From positions 33,899,326 through 33,963,325 of the forward strand of contig OZ026844.1 in the NCBI GenBank assembly GCA_964023205.1: 64,000 nucleotides of DNA. The letters run 5' to 3'. Origin of the DNA: Lutraria lutraria. Lineage: Eukaryota > Mollusca > Bivalvia > Venerida > Mactridae. Positions 10,856 to 21,814 of this stretch are shown one piece after another. Within the stretch, counting starts at the first letter, position 1. Each line of letters starts with the position of its first letter. The position numbers were made by a program, and so were the translations under genes. The notes under the pieces are model-generated. The model did no database searches, was not told where the DNA came from, and worked only from the letters and a program-made list of their open reading frames with translations.

Positions 10856-13800
10856 ATGGATGGGAGAAAGATAATAACATATATAATGATACTGATTGAG
10901 GTGCAAGGCGCGCTAGTTCAAGGTGCAGTTGTACAGACTGCATTTGAAAAAATATCCGGCGATGGTCCGGCAATATTTTCTTGCGCTCGAAACTCTTTGA
11001 GATCAGTAAAATTTACAGGATTTCAGACAGATACATCGAACAAGTGCACAAATTTTGGTTGGGACTGGGAACAAACACCAAGCTTTGAAAATGGAACAAC
11101 GTACTTTGAGAAAAAGCATATCCTTAAAATCTACCACAAGCCGGTAAGAGAACATTTGATAAATTTGAATCATCTAATCCGATAAAAAACTTTTGTTTTT
11201 AATTTGATACGAACATGATTATAACTAGGAATGTGTCTGGATGATACGAATGCCCCGGCTGAGAACTAAAAGGGGCCATAACTCCTGTGAAAATGTTGAG
11301 ATTTTAAGAAAATCAAACTTGACCTGTATTTTATTTTTATAGTTATACACCTTCATGTAAAATATGAAACCAATCTATGAAATATTTCTTGAGTTTAATA
11401 CCGCTCGGAAATCGAAATTTGAACAGACGGACGAACAGACGCACGGACGGACAGGAATAACACTGTATGTCCTTCCGGCATTTCGAATGGTGGGGCATAA
11501 CAAAATACATTGAATAATGATAAGGGGGGAGGGGTTATCGAGAAATTTGTTCGGGTTACGGTGATTTCTGTATAAGAAGGGCTAGGGTGCCATTATGCGC
11601 AACGTAATCATCAATGACTGAATGTGTTAATTACAGAAAATCATTGTTCAACAGGCTTCAATTTATTTGATAAGGCCGACACTGAATTCAAAATCATACG
11701 TTATATTTACCAATTTGCGAAAGTATGTGACACAGTAAATAAATTATAACTCTTAACGAAATAAGGAAACTTTTATCTGCACCTGTGGGAGCGGTGGTCT
11801 AGTGGTAGGACGCTTGCTTTGGGATCATGAGGTCTGTGGTTCAAATTCCATCCGGACCATCGGAATATTTCTTAGCAAAAAATATCCCACGTTTGCTCCT
11901 CTCCACCCAGGTGTTTAAATGGGTACCTGTGAGGGAAATAAGTCAATGTTCCGTGGCTGTCTACCGCGCCAAATGTAAACGGATAAACTAAACGGTTATG
12001 TATACAGCAACTATTACCAATCCTTTCAAAATTAAAACTAACGTATTTAGTTTCTCCAAAACCATTGGCAGATTGGTCACTCTATGTGTCTGTACATATA
12101 TCTAACTATTCATATGTGAAAAATTATTCATATACATGTACTAATTGTTTCCTTGTTTCCTTGAGTGCAGAAAAACATTACTTAGAGAGACATCTTAAAT
12201 ATATATATCACCTCTCCATAATAACCACATATTATTGGATCGGTTTGCAATATCTGACAATCTAATAATAAGCCTACATATCGAGACAGATATTTAATTC
12301 TCTAGAACCTAGCTGCATAAAAGTTGGTTAAATTTGAACAACCGGTTAAATAATTATAATAATTTCAAGCCAAATTTAACCAAAGTTTTATACAATCGTT
12401 TAACTAAACTTTAACTCAAATTTTAACCGAACCTCATTTAATCCAGTGGTTAAAATCAACCAATATTTATACAATTTGGTGCTGAATTTGGTTTCGATTT
12501 CGAATTTTATTGTACTGGTGCATTAAGCGATACCACAATCACATGTAATATACTATACGCAACCGTGACCGAGCGGTTAGGGTGTCCGCCTTTGGAGTGG
12601 GAGATCCAAGGTTCGAGACTGGGTTATACTAATGCGAATGGTTTGTTAGCAATAATGATTACCGTATTAGGCCAAACTCAATCAGGCACCTGGTGGAAAG
12701 TGAAAGGTGCTGTGCGCAAGGAGTCACGTAAGTCAATTTGGCTGACATGTTATCGTGATACTAAAACGTCAGCATCATGTTTTAACGCGATTTATTATCA
12801 CGATATTTGATTACCAAGCAGATTATTAGCCAGACACTTGCTTTAAACAAATTTAAAGTTTGTTAACAATTAATCTCGCGAGTTTATGAAATAGAATCAA
12901 ACAGCAAACAAAACAAGACTGTAACGTATTACTAAACACTTTGTTTAGATAAATTTTAAATTATCGACATTAGTATCGATATTGTTATATATTTCAGTAC
13001 GGGACTAATAATGTCCATTCGAATGTAAATACAGGGTGTTGACCAAACGGCAATAATTGACTGACCACCGGATGTGATTGTTCTCAATATCCATAGCGTA
13101 TAGTTCCAAAACATACAATGACTCTCAAATGTTTTACTAATTGGTTTCATGCCCTCAATACTTTGATTTTTTTTTCTAGTTATACAAATAAATTTTGAAA
13201 TAATACAATGGCTGATAAAGTTGCCAGGCCATGTTTCGTATTTGTATTTAACGGACCATTCAACAGTTATGGTCATATCATGGCCGCCCCAGGGCGGGGA
13301 GATACAGGAGAACCGAGCGTATATATCCCTACTCTTTATTTCCAGTAGTTTGTCTTGGTTCGTTACTGTGCCCGGTGAAAAGCACTGATATACCCCCGCC
13401 TGTTTCCTGTAAATGGCTTGGGGACGAAGCATCCCTGAAATATCGGAAGGTGGAGTCGAGATTCCCACCAACGACATTTTGTTCAGTAGTCCAGCGCTAT
13501 CCCTTCCAGACCATGCGCATAAAAAGTTGATTAAAATAAATCAGTAATACCAACGTTCAGTTATGTAACTTTTCAGACAAACCAAGGTTGCAACACGTGT
13601 TAGCAAGTTCGACTGTCTAAACATTTGTAGCTTTTCTAGAGTACACAAGCTAATTTAATATGTTGGCCCTATTGCTCCTCAGTGAGCAAATGAAGTACCA
13701 ATCTAGCGCAAAACTCTTTAAGGTTTATACACTTTTTCAGAATTGTTTGCATACTAGTATTGGCTTCTGATATGCCAGAACTGGCTAAGTCTTTCACTGA

Positions 13801-15529
13801 AAATCACGCGTCCTTCTCAAAAATAGTTTTAACAACAGCGGTGTTTACCTTGGTAACAGAAATCTTAGGCTTATCAAAGCGAATATCATCTTTAAAAGAT
13901 AAGTTCTGGGCTTTAAAAAAGCATTAGCCCACCTTAAACATGAGTGCATTGAAGTTGCCTGATGTCCATATATGTATGTACATAATTATTATGAATCGAT
14001 ATCAAGCCTAATGCAGCATTTCATATACTAGTACATTTATTTACAAAAGCAGTCTTTTCGCCCACTTTACCACTTAACTACTTTTTGCAGGACCCTCTTA
14101 TTCTTTGACAGAGTTTATTTAGTTCACCATCCAGACTTAATCAAAGAGAAATAATTTAAAACAATTTGAAAACCTTCCCCGAAACAGATCATATCTTATT
14201 ACTTTGATATATAATTCGCTAGATGTCAAAGCTGATCTATGAATTATACAATATGCAACAATTGTTAGACTGATGTTGTTGGAAAAGAATATCATTTTCA
14301 ACTGATTGGTTCAAATAAAACACGCAGAATAAAAACACAAAAAGCTTATCTTATGATATATTATTATACACCTACCAAAAACGGCCTAAACAATCCATCA
14401 ATCAACACAGTACAGACGAATTAAAACCACGCATACTATACTAATCAATTTACACCAAACACAAGAAAACAAACAAAATACCAATTACCAAGAAGACAAA
14501 CAAAATACCAATTACCAAGAAGACAAACACAAAACAGTTCACCATAAAAAGTCGAACAAATGCAAGCACACATTTATACGTACGGTCGCAACAAAAATCG
14601 AAGGAATATTAAATATGCTGTGCATGTTATATTCTGAAAACCCGGTAATTTCATACATCTCTTTTATTTATTTCACAGGTCAGTCTTGAAGGTAAATTAC
14701 CTCTACCCATAGTGTTTCGTGTCGGCTCAACTATTGATATGTACATTAGTGTCACAGACAATGATATCATGTGAGTTGTATAATGCCTAATTAACAGATA
14801 GTCTAAATGTTTTTTTTTCATTTGTTTAAATTCGATTTTCACCACACCTGTTGCAAATATTTACTTTTACATCTAATTTGCATCGTAAATGCTTGAATTA
14901 AGATGTTCTAACTGCCTACCAAACGTATGCAATACGGCAGTGCAGTGGAAAATGGCATATCTTTATCATGTACAAGTTAAAACGTGTGAAAAGTCCCGAG
15001 TTTATTAAAGGTAAAGGTTTACTCATATCTTCTCTTAAACTGTTTCGAAGTTGATAATGATCTGGTATATGATATCTGATACATTATATTCAAACATATT
15101 TTCAAACACTAGTCTAGCTCTATATTTCAACCATAACACTTTGCAAAATTTAAGCTCGTAGACTGTTTTATTACCTCGGGGTCAGGACTTTTAGAAGATT
15201 TTAAAAGAACATAAAATGCTAACTTGGCCATTCGTAAACAAGATATTTTATCATTTTAAGACGGTGAGTACAATTTGGGGGTCACTGCGTTTTTAATAGG
15301 CTGAATAAGTTTGACTCCATGAATTATCCCTGTCTCGTTTTTCAGGAATGGGTACATACAACTTGTGGACACCTTTGACGATAAAATGGCTGTCGACTTT
15401 AGCTCTGATCTCACCGTGATGATTAACATGGACATGCTTCCAAACCAAAGTATGTTTATGATTATTTGTTTAACGGCCCATTCGATAGCTATCGTCATTT
15501 CAGAGCTGCCTCAGAGAGAGAGCGAGAGC

Positions 15530-15593
<64 letters not shown>

Positions 15594-15601
15594 GAGAGAG
15601 A

Positions 15602-15666
<65 letters not shown>

Positions 15667-18075
15667 GAGCGAGAGAGAGAGAGAGAGAGAGAGGAGAACG
15701 CGGCATTAGCAATTGCATCCGTCTCATATTTCTAATAGTTTTTCCTTGTTCTTCATCGTGTTTGGTGACAGCATCGATACACGTCTCATCCGTTTACCTG
15801 TGATTTCTGAACACAGTACTGGGCTTGGAAAGTGGGATGGTACATTAAAATGGTATCCCTGAACTTCTAGAAGGTAAAGCCGATATTTGAACTCTCGACC
15901 TTTCAGTTAGTAGTCCAGTAGTTTCAACGACACCACCGATCCACGCCAGCGTAAATTCATTATTCAAAGATTGAAAATCAAATAATTACTTTTTTCACGG
16001 ATGGATGAGCAAAGTTATTTCATTATTCATAGAGATAAAAGTTTTCAATAATTATTGCTGCAGCATTACATGACAAAAACTGACAGCTCGGTATAGTCCA
16101 AATCATTATTGAATCTGAATTATTCTGCAAGTCCTGTGAACTATAATTAATCACTGTTTAAATAATTCAAAGCAGCATGCTGTGTTGTACAGCAGTTGTA
16201 GCATATATCGAGGGCTTAGCGCAACACTGTCGTAACTTGTTCTTATTTCAATATGAGTTACGACACTGTTGCGTTGAACCCTCGATATATTCAGTAAACT
16301 CTCATTAGCGTAACTACAAATACACGCAGCGCCGATACATATCTTAGTTCTGAGAAATATTGCAACTACGCTTATGATAAATATGTCGTTTATTAATTTA
16401 AATAACGGCTTTATATACAATCTATTTGATGCTATGTATAAAACAGTCAAATCATAAAACAAATAGCAAAGTTGGGGATAAAAAAATCCGTCCAACAGAC
16501 AAAATTTGTCCCATTGATCAATTTAAACTAAGTTGGTCAATGTTACGCATGATCACGCACGTAACAAGTGCACCACACGCATCCCTAATGTGTGAAAAAA
16601 CATGTACATGTACATTGAAACAGGTCATTTTTTTCATTGGAGTGATAAACCAAAATGATTTATATTTATGATGAAATATCTTTTGGCAACAGCTTCATCA
16701 TTAAGAACGGTCACTTGTTTCCCCTACATTTCAACTTGGCTGTAAGCCCTGGTTAGTACAGCTACCTCAGCGGGTTTAGCGCCCTTTTTACAACGATATT
16801 TCAGAAATATACAGCGGCTAAAAGAAATCAATTCTTTTGTCAAATTATCATAGAAGGGTATGACCTACCGTATTAAGTATTTGAACCCGGACCGCCGGGT
16901 TGTAAGTCCAGCGCACTAACTACTTGACCGCGGCTCCGAATCAATAGTCAAGTTTTGTATTAGTAATGAGGTTTAAATAGAGAAGGGATTCGGGAGGTAC
17001 TGTGTAAACAAAAGATAGGTGTCTCATAAGTCAACTTGGCTGGCCCTTTCAATAGGGGTGACACTATAGTAAACAAAACCTTTACCTTTACCTTTTATAT
17101 ACAATCAATGAACTCATTATTACAAGCGGGATGATAGGAAATAGAAAGTACAGTTCAACCTTTCCAGATCATCCTTCTCTTGAGCAAGAAACCCCCTTTG
17201 AACAATAGCATGATTTTCTCAATGCAAGATTTAACAAGAAATAAAAGTCTCTAGAACAACAACCTCTCAACAACAACATAATTTTGCTACCCCCGAAGGG
17301 TGTGGTCATAAAGAGGTTGCAGTGAATACTCTTGAGATTTATTTTTACAGACACCGTCACAGTGAAATCGTATCATGACGGTTGGGATAATCACAATACA
17401 ATTTCACCTTACCCCTTCTCTGTTGGTACGAGACACAAAATATCATTTAAAGCATTGACCAGAGATATTCAGGTAAGGGAACACGTATTAGATTGGTATT
17501 TTTTTCGGAAAAGAAACACTGATGAAAAGCGTAATGCACCGATGGGTGATAAATTGTAACAAACCAACTGAACAGAAGTGAAATAGATACAGAAATACCT
17601 CATTTATGAACCATAGCAACCGTGATAAAAATCTCATTTTAACAACTTATCTTTAGACCGACTGACAATATATTTCATGATAATTATGTCAATGTTACAA
17701 TATAATGAATAATCATGCAATAAGGCTCTTTTTCAGTTCCAAAAGTGATGTAAATATTATGGTTATATTATATAATGGTCTCTGAACAACTGATCATAAT
17801 TGTTTACGACAAAATAGCATTATGTTCAATGGGAGTACAAAACTAACATTCATTTATTTTGTAAATTCATGCTCCACAGTCTGTACTTGTCATGGGATGA
17901 TCTCTTGGGAATCTCCTGCTTTGTTGATATTTTATAGAAATATTCATTTCAGATACTTTTTGACGATGAAGAAGTTGATAGATACAAACATCAAATCCAA
18001 CCAGAACACGCGAGATTATTAAAGTTCCACAACGTTGGCATGGAGCTACTCAAAATCGAGTTTGTTAATGTGTAA
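10856..18075 (+). CDS. Galectin-like secreted protein B (5 exons, 242 aa)
   Basis: Exons 10856-11143, 14679-14770, 15346-15449, 17351-17472 and 17953-18075 join to 729 bp with the same phases as gene A. The leader is about 25 residues and less hydrophobic than in the paralogs. The N-terminal module keeps both cysteines (FSCAR, NKCTN), the WDW motif and a TTYFEKKH motif. The galectin-like part keeps W173, PF, G and K-I, and the C-terminal DDEEVDRY strand. At the HxNxR position it reads N-M-D-M-L, so neither His nor Arg remains. Introns 1 to 3 hold several SINEs, and a small TIR element ends 26 bp before exon 4. No AATAAA lies close to the stop. It is probably secreted, and galactoside binding by the classical residues is unlikely. 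Confidence 0.83.
11240..11510 (+). repeat. Interspersed repeat with GGGGCCATAACTCC start and ACGGACGGAC tail
   Basis: AAAAGGGGCCATAACTCCTG, then a middle AT-rich part, then GACGGACGAACAGACGCACGGACGGAC and a closing CTTCCGGCATTTCGAATGGTGGGGCATAAC. This structure recurs in mollusc non-coding DNA. It lies in intron 1 of gene B. Confidence 0.5.
11787..11995 (+). mobile_element. SINE with tRNA-Pro(TGG)-like head
   Basis: Box A TGGTCTAGTGG (11795-11805), an anticodon loop TTTGGGA and box B GGTTCAAATTCC (11838-11849) resemble tRNA-Pro, but the acceptor stem does not close. A conserved-looking body (CCACCCAGGTGTTTAAATGG) follows. It is a SINE and not a tRNA gene. Confidence 0.7.
12560..12800 (+). 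mobile_element. tRNA-derived SINE
   Basis: Box A TGACCGAGCGG (12566-12576) and box B GGTTCGAGACT (12610-12620) are followed by a SINE-like body. It is the second SINE in intron 1 of gene B and has a different head from the one at 11787. Confidence 0.65.
13248..13518 (-). mobile_element. tRNA-derived SINE, minus strand
   Basis: On the minus strand a TGGTCTGGAAGG box A region and a GGTGGGAATCTCGACTCC box B region (13445-13515) precede a body that matches the element at 15469-15955: CGGNCCATTCNANAGNTATNGTCAT at the far end, TTTCCAGTAGTTT, and CCCGGTGAAAAGCA. Confidence 0.65.
14464..14528 (+). repeat. 28-bp tandem duplication
   Basis: AAACAAAATACCAATTACCA followed by AGAAGAC is repeated twice with a partial third unit, in intron 1 of gene B. 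Confidence 0.75.
15469..15955 (-). mobile_element. SINE copy split by a long (GA)n tract, minus strand
   Basis: The minus-strand head GGCGTGGATCGGTGGTGTCG with an AGGTCGAGAGTTCAAATA box B (15890-15955) leads into the same body as the SINE at 13248. The far end (AACGGCCCATTCGATAGC) sits at 15469, just after exon 3 of gene B. The body is interrupted by the GA tract at 15511-15693. Confidence 0.6.
15511..15693 (+). repeat. (GA)n microsatellite with GAGAGC interruptions
   Basis: About 180 bp of GA dinucleotides with scattered GC interruptions. The long Ser-Arg-Glu and Leu-Ser open frames across it are repeat artefacts. Confidence 0.95.
16203..16290. repeat. Palindrome with 35-bp arms
   Basis: ATATATCGAGGG..TAGCGCAACACTGTCGTAACT (16203-16237) pairs with 16256-16290 across an 18-base loop, with four mismatches at most. 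It lies in intron 3 of gene B. Confidence 0.8.
16748..16941 (-). mobile_element. tRNA-derived SINE, minus strand
   Basis: Minus-strand head GGAGCCGCGGTCAAGTAGTT followed by GCGCTGGACTTACAACC and a box B CGGGTTCAAATAC (16868-16941), then an AT-rich body. Intron 3 of gene B. Confidence 0.65.
17149..17324. mobile_element. 176-bp TIR element, copy 1 (TACAGTNCAACCTCT family)
   Basis: Starts TACAGTTCAACC and ends AAGAGGTTGCAGTGA. Its internal CTTCTCTTGAGCAA and ATTTTGCTNC...AAGGGTGT match the copy at 18165. It ends 26 bp before exon 4 of gene B. Confidence 0.75.
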
Positions 18076-18164
18076 ACTGGCGACTACAAAAAGAAGAAAA
18101 AAAACTGATAAACATACTGCTAACTGTTGACATACATATATATCATTACTTAACATGTTATAAC

Positions 18165-18339
18165 TACAGTACAACCTCTCTAGAGAGACCTTCTCTTGAG
18201 CAACAACCTCTCTAATACAACAGCATGTTTTATTCCAACTGTACGATTTAACCATTAATTCAACATCTCTAGACCTACAACACCAACAACGAAATTTTGC
18301 TTCTCCCAAAGGGTGTTGCTTTGAAGAGGTTGCACTGTA
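18165..18339. mobile_element. 175-bp TIR element, copy 2 (TACAGTNCAACCTCT family)
   Basis: Starts TACAGTACAACCTCTC and ends GAAGAGGTTGCACTGTA, giving terminal inverted repeats of about 15 bp. The interior matches copy 1. It lies 90 bp after the stop of gene B. The minisatellite at 37199-37412 ends with the same GAGGTTGCACTGTA. Confidence 0.8.
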
Positions 18340-18383
18340 TATACGTAATTATACATAATATAGTCAAACCATACAAAGATCAT

Positions 18384-18482
18384 ACTGTGAATAAAGACCA
18401 TTCTTTGAAAATCGTCACTTGCAAATAAAGGTCACATTTTGTATTTATCAAGGTTGGCTTTTATTCACAAGATTGACTGTAT
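18384..18482 (+). repeat. 'GGCCTTTATTCACAGG' repeat, copy 3 (short)
   Basis: ACTGTGAATAAAGACCATTC through GGCTTTTATTCACAAGATTGACTGTATT matches other copies in order. Confidence 0.55.
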
Positions 18483-20257
18483 TCAGACAAACACAATACA
18501 CTTTTAGGAATAAAAGAGAAATTATACTTGAAGATATTAGAGACGTTTCTGTGAGGGGAGGGGGTGTTTTGTTTAAATGGGACGTGTTGGACTTAAATGA
18601 TGCATCAGTGAGTTTCCTGTCACACGACTGACCAAACCATTTGGTGACGACTCCGAAGATTCTAACAGCTATAATACCAAAGTACGAATCGTATGTTTAG
18701 AATAAGAATAGGAAAGAATTTTTGTGATTTATCTACCCAAGTAGCGGTAGCCATGACAATGTTTTAGTTTTACACTGAGCGTGTTATCAAGTGTTGAGGC
18801 AATTTTATGTAAAGTACATTTGTACTTTCAACGATTGTTCAAATATTCATACATAAAGACATGTCAAAAGGGAGATATTCCGTTTATTTCAATTGTCGAT
18901 ATGGCAACATAGATAATTAATTAAGTGGCGTCGTTACGGTGAACTTTTTATGAACTTTTTCCATTAATAAGTACGAATACAATAATGTCAATTATGGTCT
19001 CCATAGCAACCTCATCATGACAGTTCCGGTACAAATTCCAAGTTATTTGGTACAGGCATTTATAAAACAAAACGTCTGCTTCACATGCATCACACAGTAC
19101 GTCAACAACGTGAACGCTACAAATTTCGTATATGAAATTAAAACAGTACTAAGATGTATTGTAAAACTGAAGACAATAATTGCGCTACCATTTCTTCTAG
19201 GTCTGTAGTGGACTATTATAAAGCATGAACTGTTAAGTTGTGTTTGGTTTCAGAACAGATAAACAGTGTTTGCAAGCTTAATGTTGTAGCCACATTTAGC
19301 ATCAGTGTGTGTATCAGATCATTGACCAGGGCCGAGGTAGTGGTCCTGTGCTTATTGTGCGATTTGTTGACTTTGGGAGTTTGTCTAGTACTAAAGCTAC
19401 GGACGTAATTGTGAATTAGTAAGAAGTATATGACTTTATAAATCCCGTTTTTTTGGATTGCACAGTGTAAGACCTGGGTGTTTTTAAGATTGGTTTGACT
19501 TTTAAAGAGACATGGATGCTGACGTTCAGAGAGATCAAAAGACGGATACGGAACAAACCCTCGCATCGGTTACGTCACGCTTTGCCACTTTAATGTTTTT
19601 GCACTGATCAAGGGAAGTAACAGCAGTAAAACATGGATAAACCAGCACATGTAGTTGGTACTAACGTAACAGAAAGACCAAGGCACACTCGCCAGGTCCA
19701 TCTAAGAGAAAAGGCTAAAACTGACGAACGCCCTAAGAAAGGTGCACTAGTTACTTTGCAGGCTATGGCATACGAAGATATGATTCCATACACTATATCG
19801 CCACCTATAATCCCGACCCTGTATGTGTTTCCGGAATGCGAGAGGAATTGGCCCACTTAAAAATCATTCTTCAAATCATACAAAAACAGAAATATTGAGG
19901 ACAGCGTGCCAAGGTAATCTTAAGAATGTCCCGCTGGCGACCGACATTGAGATAGGTATTGTCGATGCAGCAGAAGCTGAGATTACATGGTCGCATGCCA
20001 GAAGAAGGCTTCATGTTTCAATGCACGAGCTGTGTCTGATGGTTTCATCCAAATTGTCAAGAAATTAAACTATCTCAACGGCAAATTACAAGATCTAAAA
20101 CAAATAAATACATTGTGCGCAGATCAACGTAATACAAAACAATGAACATTCGATATCTCTGAAATATATTTCTTTTTGGAATATAAAGCAATATAGCATC
20201 TAAACTATTATCATGTACACATGTATATCATTTTTATTTCAATTTTAATTCAGTTGG
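18483..20257. other. Spacer B-C, middle part
   Basis: No supported gene. A slightly GC-richer stretch at 19620-20070 has short open frames (one of 75 codons at 19633-19860) without splice or family support. I do not call it a gene. Confidence 0.4.
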
Positions 20258-20562
20258 TCACGGAGTCACGGAAATCTGTCCGAATTCTGTATATATCCAA
20301 TATAATGATAGTCAAAGACGAAATCACGGATATTCTCCCAACTTTCCGTAACCATGTAACGAAAGCCCGGATGTTGAGGAAAATAACCGAGTATTCCTAT
20401 TGAAACCACGGAGAACAGTCGGACATTATCGGATGTACAAACCAACTCGAAAACATAATATTATTATGTTTCTGATTATTATTATTTGTGTATATAAAAC
20501 ATAAGTTTAAGATGGTAAACTGTTTACATTACTTTAAAAAATATGTTTCCGTGAGTCCGTGA
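20258..20562. mobile_element. 305-bp MITE-like element with TCACGGA.TCACGGAAA ends
   Basis: TCACGGAGTCACGGAAA (20258-20274) is answered by TTTCCGTGAGTCCGTGA (20546-20562), one mismatch. The interior repeats CACGGA / TCCGT words. No coding content. Confidence 0.7.
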
Positions 20563-21636
20563 TCGAGTTCCGTAAATAATCCGTGCTTTGTCAACGGCGA
20601 GTAACAATTGCGGGGAGTTTGGCTAAGGACACTATTGAAAAACTGTCTCTAAGAACTTTAGTACTTGATTCAAACATGCAATGTATATTTGTGTATTTTG
20701 CTTGTAAGATGATAGATATTGTAACAATTCATTTTCCCGTTCTTTCTTATATCTGACATGTACAAGCAGTATACAGGTGACACTGGATAAATTTAGAACG
20801 GAAATTGAACAAAGAAAATAATCAATGCCGTGAATCTCCTTTACAAATGCTAACAGTCAAATGTTCAAAATATGTACATGTACTAATATAGCGCCCACAA
20901 TACAAGGCAGTCGGCCGCCATCTTTCTTTCCTCGAATGATCTAAATAATGGTGTACAAGAAGAAACCTCTGAAGTTCACATGACGTCATTATGTAGCAGT
21001 GATATTACTCTCCAAATAATAATTTCAACACAGAACTATTTTATAACGGAAGTGGCATAAAAACGAGCCCTTACATTCAAAAATACAGGCGGTGCAGTGA
21101 GACAAATCCAGTTTTTATGAGAAAAACTACGTAATTCTTATTGAATCATTAACATTTGGTGTATTGTCTTAATACAAAACTAATTTATATGCATACTATT
21201 CCTCAAAATGTCGTTTAAACTGTTTCTGCTGATGACAGATATGTCGACGACGGTAAGTTAAGTATGAGGGTGTATTACGGATATTATAAGATGCACCGTT
21301 ATTTGGATAACTTCGGTAAACGGGGTACTGACTATAACAGTGTCCTTTGAACCAAACCTCTTTGAGCTGGTTGTTCTTTTCATTCCTAAGGTCGGATAAC
21401 TTAAAGTAGTCGGTAAATAATTAATTTATTTTCGTTTGAGCCGATAGAATCAGAAAATAATAGAAGTATAATGTCGTATCTACCGTTAGTTTATCAGAGT
21501 ATTCACAATTTACATAGATATTGACGATCTTGTAACAAATGAGCGTGAAATATGTTCCTAAATCAATATAATAATACCGATAAATTTGGCCCCAGGTATA
21601 TAATATATATTCAGTACATATCCATCATATCACTAC

Positions 21637-21644
21637 TATAAAAT
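21637..21644 (+). promoter_or_regulatory. TATAAAAT box upstream of gene C
   Basis: TATAAAAT lies 178 bp before the gene C ATG in an otherwise unremarkable AT-rich flank, so the assignment is tentative. Confidence 0.3.
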
Positions 21645-21814
21645 AAAGCCAGATAGCCGAGCTTGAATCAATGACTTGTATCAACGCTACAAGACAAATA
21701 GGGAATCATAGAGTTACAGATGCAAGCAGGGCAGGTTATTAAATGATTAAAAGTTGACAAAAACAGTGTGGGAAGCAGATATTGTAACAGAATTAAGGAG
21801 AAAATATTTAAACA

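Noticed and set aside
11787..11860. tRNA-Pro(TGG) gene
   Set aside because: Box A and box B are present, but the acceptor stem does not pair and a SINE body follows.
12560..12630. Second tRNA gene
   Set aside because: The promoter boxes are good but the cloverleaf does not close, so it is called a SINE.
15365..15735. Long Arg/Glu/Ser and Leu/Ser open frames on both strands
   Set aside because: They are translations of the (GA)n microsatellite and stay open only because of its dinucleotide period.
19633..20070. Possible small gene (75- and 81-codon frames)
   Set aside because: No splice sites, family similarity or polyadenylation signal ties the frames together.
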